Below are positions 46,170-54,630 of a stretch of DNA of 64,000 nucleotides, piece after piece. Below the pieces are notes generated by a model that had not been told where the DNA came from, did no database searches, and was given only the letters and a program-made list of their open reading frames with translations. The position numbers and the translations under genes are program-made. This stretch comes from Gillisella vitis (GTDB lineage: Bacteria > Pseudomonadota > Alphaproteobacteria > Rhizobiales > Rhizobiaceae), in assembly GCA_009744235.1 (NCBI GenBank), contig WPHV01000001.1, forward strand, positions 1 through 64,000, read 5' to 3'. Positions within the stretch are counted from its first letter, which is position 1. Every line of letters starts with the position of its first letter.

Positions 46170-46922
46170 TCAGCCCAGCTCGCCGCAGGCCTGGCGAAAA
46201 CGTCGAACGGTTTCGGCCATGCCGAATTCCAGCGCGTCCGCCGTCAGCGCGTGACCGATAGACACCTCGGCCAGAAACGGAATCCGCTCCGCCAGCGCAG
46301 GGAGGTTGGCAACTGTCAGGTCATGACCGCCATTGACGCCCATGCCCAGAGCATGCGCCGCATCAGCGGTTGCCCCCAGAAGCGCAAGTTCACTGGCCGC
46401 TTTTTCCGGCGCGTCGTAGCAGCTGCCATATGGTCCCGTGTAAAGCTCGATCCGGTCGGCACCGGTCGCCTTGGCCGTGGCAACCGCCTGCGCATTCCCA
46501 TCGCCATCGGCAAACAGGGAAACCCGCATGCCAGCCGCCTTCAATCGTGCAACGACATCTGTCAAAAACACTTGATGCGCGGCGAAATCCCATCCATGAT
46601 CAGAGGTAGCCTGAGACGGGTCATCCGGCACCAACGTTACCTGCTCCGGCTGTGCCTCTTCGCAAAGCTGTAGAAAATCTTCGCTGGGATAACCCTCGAT
46701 ATTGAACTCGGCCTTTGGAAACTCGTCATCGATCAACGCCCGCAGCAGCGGCAGGTCGCTGAACCGGACATGTCGCTGGTCGGGCCGGGGATGAACAGTC
46801 AGGCCTTGAGCACCCGCCTGAAGCGCCAGGCGACCGAAATGACGGACATCCGGCCAAGGAAGATCGCGCCGGTTACGCAGCATGGCGATGGCATTCAGAT
46901 TGACGGATAATTTTGCTGGCAT
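46170..46922 (-). CDS. pdxJ: Pyridoxine 5'-phosphate synthase PdxJ
   Basis: 250 residues from ATG 46922 ([26 protein letters not shown]). PdxJ signatures: [64 protein letters not shown], and [16 protein letters not shown]. The enzyme joins deoxyxylulose phosphate and aminoacetone phosphate to make pyridoxine phosphate. In the deoxyxylulose-phosphate route it works with PdxA. Longer frames upstream lack protein-like content. Stands alone. Confidence 0.96.
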   Translation of the reverse strand: MPAKLSVNLNAIAMLRNRRDLPWPDVRHFGRLALQAGAQGLTVHPRPDQRHVRFSDLPLLRALIDDEFPKAEFNIEGYPSEDFLQLCEEAQPEQVTLVPDDPSQATSDHGWDFAAHQVFLTDVVARLKAAGMRVSLFADGDGNAQAVATAKATGADRIELYTGPYGSCYDAPEKAASELALLGATADAAHALGMGVNGGHDLTVANLPALAERIPFLAEVSIGHALTADALEFGMAETVRRFRQACGELG

Positions 46923-47579
46923 TGGCGAAACCCGTTTTCTTGCTGCGGCGCTTAAAGTCCGCACCCAGACGGTCATCGCCGTCCACCCACTTCTGTAAAA
47001 CCTTGAGGCAGAAAAGACCAACGAGATTATGCAATAAATCGAAGGAAATTGATGATCGGTCACTAGAAATTACCGGATAATACCAGGGGTCATTGAAAAT
47101 GCCTCTTGGTATTCCCTTTGCATACGACTTCAAGGCGAGGATGCGTGATCATCTTCGATACCTTGGTAATAAAACAGGGACTTGCTGTGCTGGCCACTGC
47201 TTTGGGCCAACCGAACCGTAAATCCATCCGGCATGAACAGCATCGACAAAGCTTGAAGGCGCGTTCGAATCTCCACGCCGGGAAAATAATATCGAGGAAA
47301 ACATCCGAAGCCCTAAAAACCATGGGTTTGAATTTTAGTAAAATTGATGATAACATTGCAAACAAGAGTTTAGATCGAGAATCTTTAGATCAAACATCAT
47401 CGCGTTTTGGAAATTCTTTGGCGGGGACTTCAAGTATTTCCAGGCTTCGAGCATCAGGCAAACACCTCTCCAGGGTAGCAACACAGAACGCCGCAACCAT
47501 TGAATAGATCAATCGAGAACGATATTGGAACGAAATGAAAATATTTCCCGACATTATCGGGAAAAGGGGGACTTATCGC
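46923..47579. other. Long intergenic region, no confident gene
   Basis: About 650 bp between pdxJ and the MerR-type gene, lower in GC than its surroundings. A frame at 47106-47507 on the + strand is open but has no ribosome site and its translation is not protein-like. A weak hairpin (AATACCA to TGGTATT) lies near 47080-47116. It may be the relic of a gene or hold an RNA; neither can be shown. Confidence 0.3.
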
Positions 47580-48272
47580 ATGGCAGGCCAGCCCGACTTT
47601 CTTGACGTTACCGAATCCATCACTCCCATCCTGAAAGCAGGTCTTGCCATGATGCCGGATCTGCCTTTGCCCGAGGACCTACCACCGGAGCCGGTGGCAA
47701 TTTCCGACATGGCCAATCTGTTTGGCGTCACCCACAGAACCCTGCATTTCTATGAGGAAAAGAATCTCCTCTCTTCAAGCCGCATGGGGTTGATGCGGGT
47801 CTATTATCATCGAGACATTATCCGCATGGCGCTGATCAACACATGCCGGGAGATCGGCATGCCGATTGCCGCCATTCAGGATCTGTTTGCCGAACTGAGC
47901 GGCACGATCACTCAGGCACAAGCCAATGAGCTTCTCAACACGGCGCTGGAGGCCCGGAAACGAGAATTGATTGCATCGCAATCGATGATGTTTCGCCAGA
48001 TCGAGCAGATCAACAACCTTCTCACCCGCGAAGATGACCAGGGCGAAACAGAGATGCCAACATTGCGCCATGGCATTGATTTGACCGAACTGGAGCATCA
48101 TTGCCTGTCGCTGATGGCAGAAGGCTATACCCAGGTGCGGGTGGCGCGAACCATGCAAATGACTTTCGAAGCCGTGATTGCACTGGAAGCCAGCATCATG
48201 CGCAAGGTCCAGGCGACAAACCGATTCCAGGCGGTGGCAAAGGCGGTTCTGCTGGGCATCGTCGCCAATTAG
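47580..48272 (+). CDS. Double-HTH regulator: MerR domain with LuxR-type C-terminal HTH
   Basis: 230 residues from ATG 47580 with AAAAGGGGG upstream; ATG 47535 would add 15. A MerR HTH lies at about 40-110 (AISDMANLFGVTHRTLHFYEEKNLLSSSRMGLMRVYYHRDIIRMALINTCREIGMPI). A coiled-coil-like helix follows (LNTALEARKRELIASQSMMFRQIEQINNLL). The end is a GerE/LuxR-type HTH (DLTELEHHCLSLMAEGYTQVRVARTMQMTFEAVIALEASIMRKVQATNRFQAVAKAVLLGIV). Two DNA-binding units in one protein are unusual. No ligand domain or phosphorylation site is visible. The targets are unknown. Confidence 0.82.
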   Translation: MAGQPDFLDVTESITPILKAGLAMMPDLPLPEDLPPEPVAISDMANLFGVTHRTLHFYEEKNLLSSSRMGLMRVYYHRDIIRMALINTCREIGMPIAAIQDLFAELSGTITQAQANELLNTALEARKRELIASQSMMFRQIEQINNLLTREDDQGETEMPTLRHGIDLTELEHHCLSLMAEGYTQVRVARTMQMTFEAVIALEASIMRKVQATNRFQAVAKAVLLGIVAN

Positions 48273-48331
48273 CAAAGCTGACCAGAAAACCTGATAGCGC
48301 CCTTACCGCGCCCTCTTACCGGACGCCCCCC

Positions 48332-49462
48332 TTATCGCACAATGGTCAGCGTCTCTGCCGCACGGGTCACGGCGGTGTAGAGCCAGCGCTCGCGCGTATC
48401 ACGAAACGCCCAGCTTTCATCAAACAGCACGACATTATTCCACTGCGAGCCCTGGGCCTTATGCACCGTCAGCGCATAGCCATAATCAAACTCGTCATAG
48501 CGCTTGCGCGTCGTCCAGGGAATTTCAGTCTCGACGTCTTCGAAGGCCGCTTTCAGCAGCTTGATCTTGGCAGCACCGCGATCCATGTCGTCATCTTCCG
48601 GCTTGATCAGCAGGTTCATCCCGGGTTTCACCGTCTCTCGTGAAGAGGTCATCACCTGCCAAAGCGAGCCGTTCAGCAGACCCTTGACCTGATCATTGCG
48701 CAGGCATACCAGTTTGTCGCCGGATTGCGGGTAATCGGCGGTAAAGCCCTTCAATTCGCGCAGCCGCTTGTTGTAGCGTCGCCGGGTCTTGTTGGTGCCG
48801 ACCAGAACCTGATCGCAATTCAGCACCAGATCCTGCGTTACCTCATTCTTGGAAATCACCCGCGCCGTGCTGCCGTAATCGCCATGCATGATTTCCTTGC
48901 CTTCGCGGATCTGCATGGCAAGCTGGATGATCGGATTGTCTCGTGCCTGGCGATGAATATCCGTCAGCAGATAATCCGGCGCTTGTTCCGTAAAAAATCC
49001 ACCGCCCGTCACCGGCGGCAACTGGCCGGGATCGCCAAGAACCAGAATGGGCGTGCCAAAGCTCATCAGGTCGCGGCCAAGCTGTTCATCCACCATAGAG
49101 CATTCGTCGATGACGATCAGGGCGGCCTTGGCGACCGGGCTTTGCCGGTTGACGGAAAACATCGGTGTCATCGAGGTCTTGCCGGTTTCCTCGTCCGACA
49201 CTTCCTCTTCGCCACGCGGACGGTAGATCAGCGAATGTATGGTGCGCGCCGTCGTCGCACCGCGCGAACGCAACACTTGCGCCGCCTTGCCGGTAAAGGC
49301 CGCGAACAACACATCGCCATCGACATTCTCGGCAAAGTGCCGGGCAAGCGTGGTCTTGCCGGTTCCGGCATAGCCGAACAGACGGAAAACCGGGGTCTTT
49401 CCCTCCTTCAGCCATTTGGCAACGGCCTTGAGAGCTTCATCCTGTTGAGGTGCAAATTCCAT
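48332..49462 (-). CDS. RecD-like superfamily 1 DNA helicase
   Basis: 376 residues from ATG 49462 (MEFAPQQDEALKAVAKWL). Motif I is FRLFGYAGTGKTTLARHF, motif II is LIVIDECSMVDEQLG, motif III is LVLGDPGQLPPV, and the C-terminal motifs are GYALTVHKAQGSQWNNVVLFDE and WLYTAVTRAAETL. This is the RecD2/TraA-like helicase core without extra domains, and such proteins move 5' to 3' on DNA. Partner nuclease subunits are not present. A role in repair or recombination is likely but not shown. Confidence 0.9.
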   Translation of the reverse strand: MEFAPQQDEALKAVAKWLKEGKTPVFRLFGYAGTGKTTLARHFAENVDGDVLFAAFTGKAAQVLRSRGATTARTIHSLIYRPRGEEEVSDEETGKTSMTPMFSVNRQSPVAKAALIVIDECSMVDEQLGRDLMSFGTPILVLGDPGQLPPVTGGGFFTEQAPDYLLTDIHRQARDNPIIQLAMQIREGKEIMHGDYGSTARVISKNEVTQDLVLNCDQVLVGTNKTRRRYNKRLRELKGFTADYPQSGDKLVCLRNDQVKGLLNGSLWQVMTSSRETVKPGMNLLIKPEDDDMDRGAAKIKLLKAAFEDVETEIPWTTRKRYDEFDYGYALTVHKAQGSQWNNVVLFDESWAFRDTRERWLYTAVTRAAETLTIVR

Positions 49463-49580
49463 AGCGAGGAAATGCGCGGATTCGCAGACGAAATGCAAGA
49501 AGAGAATAGGCGCCCCCCGTGGCAGGTGTCCTGCGCCCTTCGCAGGCGCAGGACAGTTTGCTTAAAGAATGCCTACGGCA

Positions 49581-51086
49581 TCAGCCAGCGCGGAACGGAC
49601 GAGGATAATTCCAATAGTGAGCGTTGGATGCAATGAATAACTGCACCACATTCGCTCTACCGCCTGTGCTGAGCGGATAAGCCGTCTCTTCATAGTCGAA
49701 CAATGACCAACCCAGGCGCATGTTATCGGGAGCCAAGGCGGCATCCCCCAAAAAGTTTAGCACGTCCTGCATTATGTAAATGCCCGTGACGCCGAAATAC
49801 GTTGCACTGGCATAGTTCAACAACAGGCGTCTTCTATTATTATCAATGGGCTGAGGATTGATAGCGGGTAGTGCAGCAGTCCAGACTCGAAACTTTTCTT
49901 CTGTTGCGCCGAAAGTCGACAACCCCTTGAATTGATCCTGAACATAGAGTTCGAAATCCCGCCCATTTATAGGCTCACAAAGCTGCCCGGTTGTATTATC
50001 GACCCAACTGATCGGCGCACCAAATCGCAGATCATCATTGATACGGTTCAGCAAATACATGCGGCCTCTTGTCTCCCTGAGTGTTGGCATCGCCTCCTGT
50101 GCAAGAACGGGGTATTGTTGAAGCAGTGCTGCCAAAGCATTGAGTGCGGCAGGTTGCTGCGCGAGTGATACGGTGTTCCACGCATCAACTTTCAGCGATA
50201 TAGCTAAAAACTCTGTTGGGTTCTGGGCCAAAAATGTATGGAACTCATCAAGAGCGGACGGCAGTGTTTGAAACTCATTAAAGCGGCAACTGCTGAAAAT
50301 CTCGCCGTGGCATGTCATGAATGTAAAGGCGCCGTTCACCTCACGCACGCTGATGCGGATATCAAACAGCCGAACACCACTCAGCATTTGCGCCGTTAAC
50401 GTGGCATAATGGCAAGCATAAAATGTGTGAATATCGGAATTGATCGCAGCACTGTCATGCGTTCCAGGCAGGTTGATCTGGTCCAGAAAAAGACTGTCAG
50501 GAAGCTCACCCAGCCAGTTTGGTTGATCGGGGGAATCCTGGACCACGACAAGCTGACCGACGAACTCAAAATGAGAGACCAGCAGGCTACCCAGGTTGAA
50601 GACCTGCACCAATTGATTGGTTGCATCAACAACAGGAACATAAGCATGGTTAAAACAATGAGGTTGAGCGGCATGAGGTTGAGCGGCAAGAGGTTGAGCG
50701 GCAAGAGAGGGGCTGCCGATCCACCATAAATCATCTCCATTCGTATCCCCTTGACCGACCCAGATATCGAGATCAAAGTTTTCAACACCAACAGCGAGTT
50801 GAATAGTGAGCTGAAACGCGAATTTCAGCGTTTGGGGAAGCGTTCCTACGGTCGATACATCGCCAATAATATGGCCCGACCCACCAGTGTTTTGTTTGAA
50901 CAGGTTGACCACGTGATCGTCGGCGGGATCGACGATCCCATCGTAGCCGACCGTCACGCTCCAGACATCATTATTGTTGCCGATCTGCGGAACCACCGCA
51001 TTTGTGACGCCATTGACCGTGTTAAACGAGCCGGGCGTATAGGTAATTGTCCGGATAGCCGGGCATGTAAAATAAAGGCTGCTCAT
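49581..51086 (-). CDS. Phosphatidylinositol-specific phospholipase C-like protein with novel N-terminal domain
   Basis: 501 residues. Residues 14-176 form a beta-rich domain (DVWSVTVGYDGIVDP, LDIWVGQGDTNGDDLWWIGSP) shared with the whole product of the neighbouring gene. Residues 195-500 are a PI-PLC X-type domain: DQINLPGTHDSAA holds catalytic His210 and FMTCHGEIF holds His260, 50 residues apart as in bacterial PI-PLC (32 and 82). Such enzymes cleave the phosphodiester of phosphatidylinositol or GPI lipids. No signal peptide is seen. An AAQP(L/H) repeat of 15-bp units interrupts the N-terminal domain. The region is AT-richer than its neighbours, so acquisition is likely. Targets in a eukaryotic host are a possibility, not shown. 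Confidence 0.8.
   Translation of the reverse strand: MSSLYFTCPAIRTITYTPGSFNTVNGVTNAVVPQIGNNNDVWSVTVGYDGIVDPADDHVVNLFKQNTGGSGHIIGDVSTVGTLPQTLKFAFQLTIQLAVGVENFDLDIWVGQGDTNGDDLWWIGSPSLAAQPLAAQPHAAQPHCFNHAYVPVVDATNQLVQVFNLGSLLVSHFEFVGQLVVVQDSPDQPNWLGELPDSLFLDQINLPGTHDSAAINSDIHTFYACHYATLTAQMLSGVRLFDIRISVREVNGAFTFMTCHGEIFSSCRFNEFQTLPSALDEFHTFLAQNPTEFLAISLKVDAWNTVSLAQQPAALNALAALLQQYPVLAQEAMPTLRETRGRMYLLNRINDDLRFGAPISWVDNTTGQLCEPINGRDFELYVQDQFKGLSTFGATEEKFRVWTAALPAINPQPIDNNRRRLLLNYASATYFGVTGIYIMQDVLNFLGDAALAPDNMRLGWSLFDYEETAYPLSTGGRANVVQLFIASNAHYWNYPRPFRAG
50661..50705. repeat. 15-bp tandem repeat within the phospholipase gene
   Basis: Three consecutive copies of AGGTTGAGCGGCA(A/T)G lie at 50661-50705. 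They encode the AAQPL/AAQPH repeats in a loop of the N-terminal domain. Copy number probably varies among strains. Confidence 0.85.
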
Positions 51087-51269
51087 CTTCTAAATCCTGT
51101 AGAAATGGAAATTGCCTGCCCGTTGGCAACAGCGTACCCACCAGCCACACCACAGGTGGCGGCGACAGCAGCTAGGAACCAGCGGCATAAGCAAGTTGAG
51201 GGAGGGAAGCTCTGTCGGCTTTTCAGCGCGGTGCTGAGCGAAACGCAAACACCGGGCACAGAATCGTTA
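51087..51269. other. Phospholipase upstream region
   Basis: About 180 bp upstream of the phospholipase start and before the MITE-like repeat. No gene is seen. A promoter for the phospholipase would be expected here. Confidence 0.35.
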
Positions 51270-51464
51270 GAGCCTGTTCAAGAATTGCTGCTGGCCTGGC
51301 GAAAATGGTGATTTCGAGAACCGGAACGGAGCGTACTTAACGTACGTGGGTACAAGCATTCCAGGAAAAGTGCGAAGCGGTTTTCCGTTTGGAAATGCGA
51401 TTGCACCATTCAAGCGCAGAAATTGCCATTTGCAGACGGCCAGCGGTGATTATTGGACGGACTG
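51270..51464. mobile_element. MITE-like repeat, copy B, with a second repeat nested inside
   Basis: 195 bp, inverted relative to the copy at 42129-42268. It matches that copy except for about 58 bp inserted near 51353-51410. The insert contains GGAAAAGTGCGAAGCGG followed by TTTTCC, a well-known type of rhizobial palindromic repeat. GTTAGAGCC lies at both outer edges (51266-51274 and 51464-51472), a possible target duplication. The right edge abuts the stop codon of the downstream gene. Confidence 0.75.
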
Positions 51465-52025
51465 TTAGAGCCAGGGCGTTAACTGGAAGAGATCGCCATC
51501 ACGATTTGTGACCTGCAAGACCTGCACCACCGCTTCTGCCTGGTTCACAAATGGGAGCAAGATCGTTGCATTGGCATTGGCAAGAGGAAGACCTCCGAGC
51601 CACCAGACCTGTCCGAACTTATTGGCACCCTGCCCGACAAAAAGGCTGACATCCCTTTTGTCACCGTTTAAGTTTACCGTCACATCAATCTTGGCATAAA
51701 AATTCAGTGTATCGGGCGTCAGTTTATCGCCATCGATGGTGCACATGCGGTCCGCGCCGCCACAAAGATTGGTGAATTCAATTGCCAATTGCGGATCTAG
51801 CTGGCCATCACAATCAAAGGTAATCATCCAGACATCTTCTGCACGGTCCACCGTTGGCGTGTGGAAGGGCTGGCTGGCCGCGACCGTAAATGACCCATCA
51901 ATGTAGGAAAGCTTATCGATCAAATCGCTCTCAAACGCCAAGAGGCTTTTATGATACGATATTTTATCGGACGACGGCGTCGCCGAAAGAGCACTCTGGC
52001 TCGTGCGGTTTTGTGAATTTTGCAT
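51465..52025 (-). CDS. Stand-alone copy of the phospholipase N-terminal domain
   Basis: 186 residues from ATG 52025. From about residue 40 it aligns with residues 14-176 of the phospholipase encoded next: GSFTVAA, EDVWMITFDCDGQLDP, TLNFYAKIDVTVNLNG, SLFVGQGANKFGQVWWLGGLPLAN and the end VVQVLQVTNRDGDLF. Conserved WW and VGQG suggest a compact carbohydrate- or lipid-binding beta fold, but I know no named family. It may be a duplicate of the binding domain without the enzyme, or a partner or immunity-like protein. A MITE-like repeat separates it from the phospholipase gene, so the pair may once have been one transcript. Confidence 0.75.
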   Translation of the reverse strand: MQNSQNRTSQSALSATPSSDKISYHKSLLAFESDLIDKLSYIDGSFTVAASQPFHTPTVDRAEDVWMITFDCDGQLDPQLAIEFTNLCGGADRMCTIDGDKLTPDTLNFYAKIDVTVNLNGDKRDVSLFVGQGANKFGQVWWLGGLPLANANATILLPFVNQAEAVVQVLQVTNRDGDLFQLTPWL

Positions 52026-52658
52026 GGAACTCTCGCGTTAATGATTGATAACTGCGACGCCCCACCTGCGTGCTGTGCAATAACAAATTGTGCCAGACCC
52101 TAGACGATCAAAGCAACACCTTGCGCACAATCACTGTATACAACAAACAGAATAAACAATCAATAGTTGCCATTCAAAAAAAACACACCCAAGGAAATTA
52201 TTGATATTTCAGAACGGGCAACCCACAGAAGAAGTCCTGCGACCGGCATAAAGCCTTATCGCAACAGAGGCCAAAGGCTCAAAGCCAAGAACACGGCCAT
52301 CATCATATTGAACCATTTCAGCCGTAGCAGATCCTCCAGGCAATCCATAACAGCTAGAGCATCGGACCGAAAAGTGGGAACCGGTTTTCGGATAAATCCG
52401 ATACGTAAACAGAAACTTAGAGCATCGTGCTGATTCCAATTTTCTGTATGATGCTCTAAAGACGCCGTCAATTTTCATCCCGTGGCAAAATACAGGCTTT
52501 GCCGTAAGCGAGGCGGTCAGCCCTGTTGCATAATTTCCTCCTTAAATCGGAAACCGATTTTCCTCAAAAGATAAACGACAACAAGAACACACCAGCCGTT
52601 TCCAACTTGCCCGTTCCCACCACGCTGCTATCCTACCAATCAATTTGGGAGCAAGATC
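52026..52658. other. Intergenic region with two palindromic repeats
   Basis: About 630 bp without a convincing gene. It holds the promoter of the accessory cassette near 52026-52150, an AGAGCATCG-type repeat at 52356-52457, and at 52523-52566 a partial bipartite-family hairpin (GCATAATTTCCTCCTTAAATC... GATTTTCCTC). Confidence 0.5.
52356..52457. repeat. AGAGCATCG-type rhizobial palindromic repeat
   Basis: Starts AGAGCATCGG and ends ATGATGCTCT. It contains CCGAAAAGTGGGAACCGG then TTTTCGG, a second internal AGAGCATCGTGC, and the closing TTTTCTGTATGATGCTCT. These are typical of short interspersed rhizobial repeats. A shorter copy lies at 58909-58947. Confidence 0.75.
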
Positions 52659-53504
52659 ATGAACAATTCCCTTCCTACCGTCGCCCTGCCTTCCGGCCAG
52701 GTCGTGCCAGCTCTTGGCCTCGGCACCTGGATGATGGGTGAGAATACGGCCGCGGAAAAAGACGAAATCGCCGCCGTGAATCATGCCCTCGATCTCGGCA
52801 TGACAGTGATTGACACCGCTGAAAAATATGGAGATGGCAGTACTGAACAGATTATCGGGCGAGCCTTGAAAACACGGCGCAACGAAACATACCTGGTGTC
52901 GAAAGTCGCGCCATGGAACGCCAGCCGAGAGGGCACGATCAGCGCTTGCGAAGGGAGCCTCAAACGGCTCGGCACCGACTGCCTCGATCTCTATCTGCTG
53001 CACTGGCGCGGCGAACACCCGTTGGCGGACACGGTCGATGCATTTGAGACATTGAAACGTCAGGGCAAAATCAAAGCCTGGGGCGTCTCGAATTTCGATG
53101 TCGATGATATGGAGGAACTGTTTGCCGTAGAGAACGGCGCAAACTGCCAGGCCAACCAGATCCTCTACAATCTCTCCCGCCGTGGCGTGGAATACGATCT
53201 TGTTCCCTGGTGTCAGGAACACGGCCTTGCCATTATGGCGTATTCGCCGATCGAACAGGGACGACTCCTCCGCCACCCCGAGCTGATCCATGTGGCAAAG
53301 GCCAATCAGGCAACGCCTGCGCAAGTGGCGCTTGCTTTTCTGCTTGAGCGCGACAACGTTTTGCCCATTCCGAAGACTACAGCCACAACCCGTATCGAAG
53401 AAAACCGTGGATCGGTCGATCTAGAACTAACGGATGAGGATCTCGCACGGCTCGATGCTGCGTTTCCACCAACGCAACGAAAGCAGCCGCTGGAAATGCT
53501 GTGA
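52659..53504 (+). CDS. Aldo/keto reductase
   Basis: 281 residues. The catalytic tetrad is present: Asp and Tyr in [21 protein letters not shown], Lys in [10 protein letters not shown] and His in [16 protein letters not shown] binding is suggested by the C-terminal [25 protein letters not shown]. It is an NADPH-dependent carbonyl reductase of the 2,5-diketogluconate/YeaE type. Stands alone. Confidence 0.93.
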   Translation: MNNSLPTVALPSGQVVPALGLGTWMMGENTAAEKDEIAAVNHALDLGMTVIDTAEKYGDGSTEQIIGRALKTRRNETYLVSKVAPWNASREGTISACEGSLKRLGTDCLDLYLLHWRGEHPLADTVDAFETLKRQGKIKAWGVSNFDVDDMEELFAVENGANCQANQILYNLSRRGVEYDLVPWCQEHGLAIMAYSPIEQGRLLRHPELIHVAKANQATPAQVALAFLLERDNVLPIPKTTATTRIEENRGSVDLELTDEDLARLDAAFPPTQRKQPLEML

Positions 53505-53522
53505 TCGAAACAACTATACGCA

Positions 53523-53837
53523 TCAGCCCTTCAAGCAGGCCTGCAAGCTTACCTGGTTGGCCTCTTCGCCATCCGCACCATAGGCATCGTAGCAATCCAG
53601 CGCCCATTCACTCGACCCGTCGTCGCCAAGGGCGCTTTGCTCATCATGCGACGGCTCATGCTCAAGAGGAAGGCGCGAGGTTTTAGGTAGTTTGACCTCG
53701 GCAAATGGATAATCGATCACCGGTGATGCGCTGACAAAAGACGCCGTTGGTATTTGGCGTTCAACAAGTCCCTTTGCCGCAAGACCAGCCGGAAGAGACA
53801 AGGATGCGATAAGTATTACGACTGTTGCTGCTTTCAT
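53523..53837 (-). CDS. Small exported protein
   Basis: 104 residues from ATG 53837 with a clear signal peptide (KAATVVILIASLSLPAGLA). The mature part is acidic with two Cys (LDCYDAYGADGEEANQVSLQACLKG), which may form a disulfide. No family is recognised. It is convergent with the aldo/keto reductase gene, and no terminator is visible in the 18-bp gap. Confidence 0.65.
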   Translation of the reverse strand: MKAATVVILIASLSLPAGLAAKGLVERQIPTASFVSASPVIDYPFAEVKLPKTSRLPLEHEPSHDEQSALGDDGSSEWALDCYDAYGADGEEANQVSLQACLKG

Positions 53838-54037
53838 GGCAGGCTCCCGTGTTTGGTAAGCCGTTAACGCACCATTAGCACTTTTGTTCAAACCAGGGCG
53901 TAAAGAGAAAATCACAAGCCCGTGTAGTGCAGCCTACTTGTCAAGAGCAATGACCAAAGAGGGCTGGGGAAAAGCAAGGGCGCATCCGGATGAAGCCGGA
54001 TACGCCCTCAAAGGGTTCAGCACAGACAGGGTAGCAA

Positions 54038-54610
54038 TCACATACCCTGCGAGCCGCGATTCATCGCGGCGATGCCAGTGCGGCAGACTTCGTTCAGCCC
54101 CAGCGGCTTCATGATCGACACGAACTGGTCGATCTTCGAGGACTTGCCGGTCAGCTCGAAAATGAAGTGATCCACCGTCGCATCCACCACCTTGGCGTGG
54201 AAGGCATCGGCCAGCCGCAGCGTTTCGGCCCGCATCTCGCCTGTCGAGACCACTTTGACCAATGCCACTTCCCGCTCGATTGGCCGCTCCTGGCCAAGCT
54301 GGCGGGCACGCACGGTCAAATCCAGCACCCGGTGCACAGGAATGATCCGCTCGAGCTGCGCCTTGATCTGCTCCAGCACCAGCGGCGTGCCACGGGTGAC
54401 GATGGTGATGCGCGACAGATGCGCCTCATGCTCGGTTTCCGAGACAGTCAGGCTTTCAATATTGTAGCCACGCCCGGAAAACAGGCCGATGACACGGGCG
54501 AGAACGCCCGGCTCGTTATCGACCAGCACGGACAGGGTATGACTTTCGACGGCCGCCGTTTCCGGGGAGATGAAATAGGCCGAACCGGTCGGTTGTAGAT
54601 GTGCGTTCAT
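54038..54610 (-). CDS. ilvH: Acetolactate synthase small regulatory subunit
   Basis: 190 residues. The ACT domain at the N-terminus contains HTLSVLVDNEPGVLARVIGLFSGRGYNIESLTVSETEHEAHLSRITIVTRG, where valine binds, and the C-terminal domain contains VDATVDHFIFELTGKSSKIDQFVSIMKPLGLNEVCRTG. It activates IlvI and makes it sensitive to valine. It lies 20 bp after ilvI in one operon. Called ilvN in some genomes. Confidence 0.97.
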   Translation of the reverse strand: MNAHLQPTGSAYFISPETAAVESHTLSVLVDNEPGVLARVIGLFSGRGYNIESLTVSETEHEAHLSRITIVTRGTPLVLEQIKAQLERIIPVHRVLDLTVRARQLGQERPIEREVALVKVVSTGEMRAETLRLADAFHAKVVDATVDHFIFELTGKSSKIDQFVSIMKPLGLNEVCRTGIAAMNRGSQGM

Positions 54611-54630
54611 AACTCTTGCTCCTCCTGGTG

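Noticed and set aside
47106..47507. An open frame of 133 codons between pdxJ and the MerR-type gene.
   Set aside because: It has no ribosome site, no recognisable domain, and a composition rich in scattered Ser, Lys and Asn that does not look like a conserved protein.
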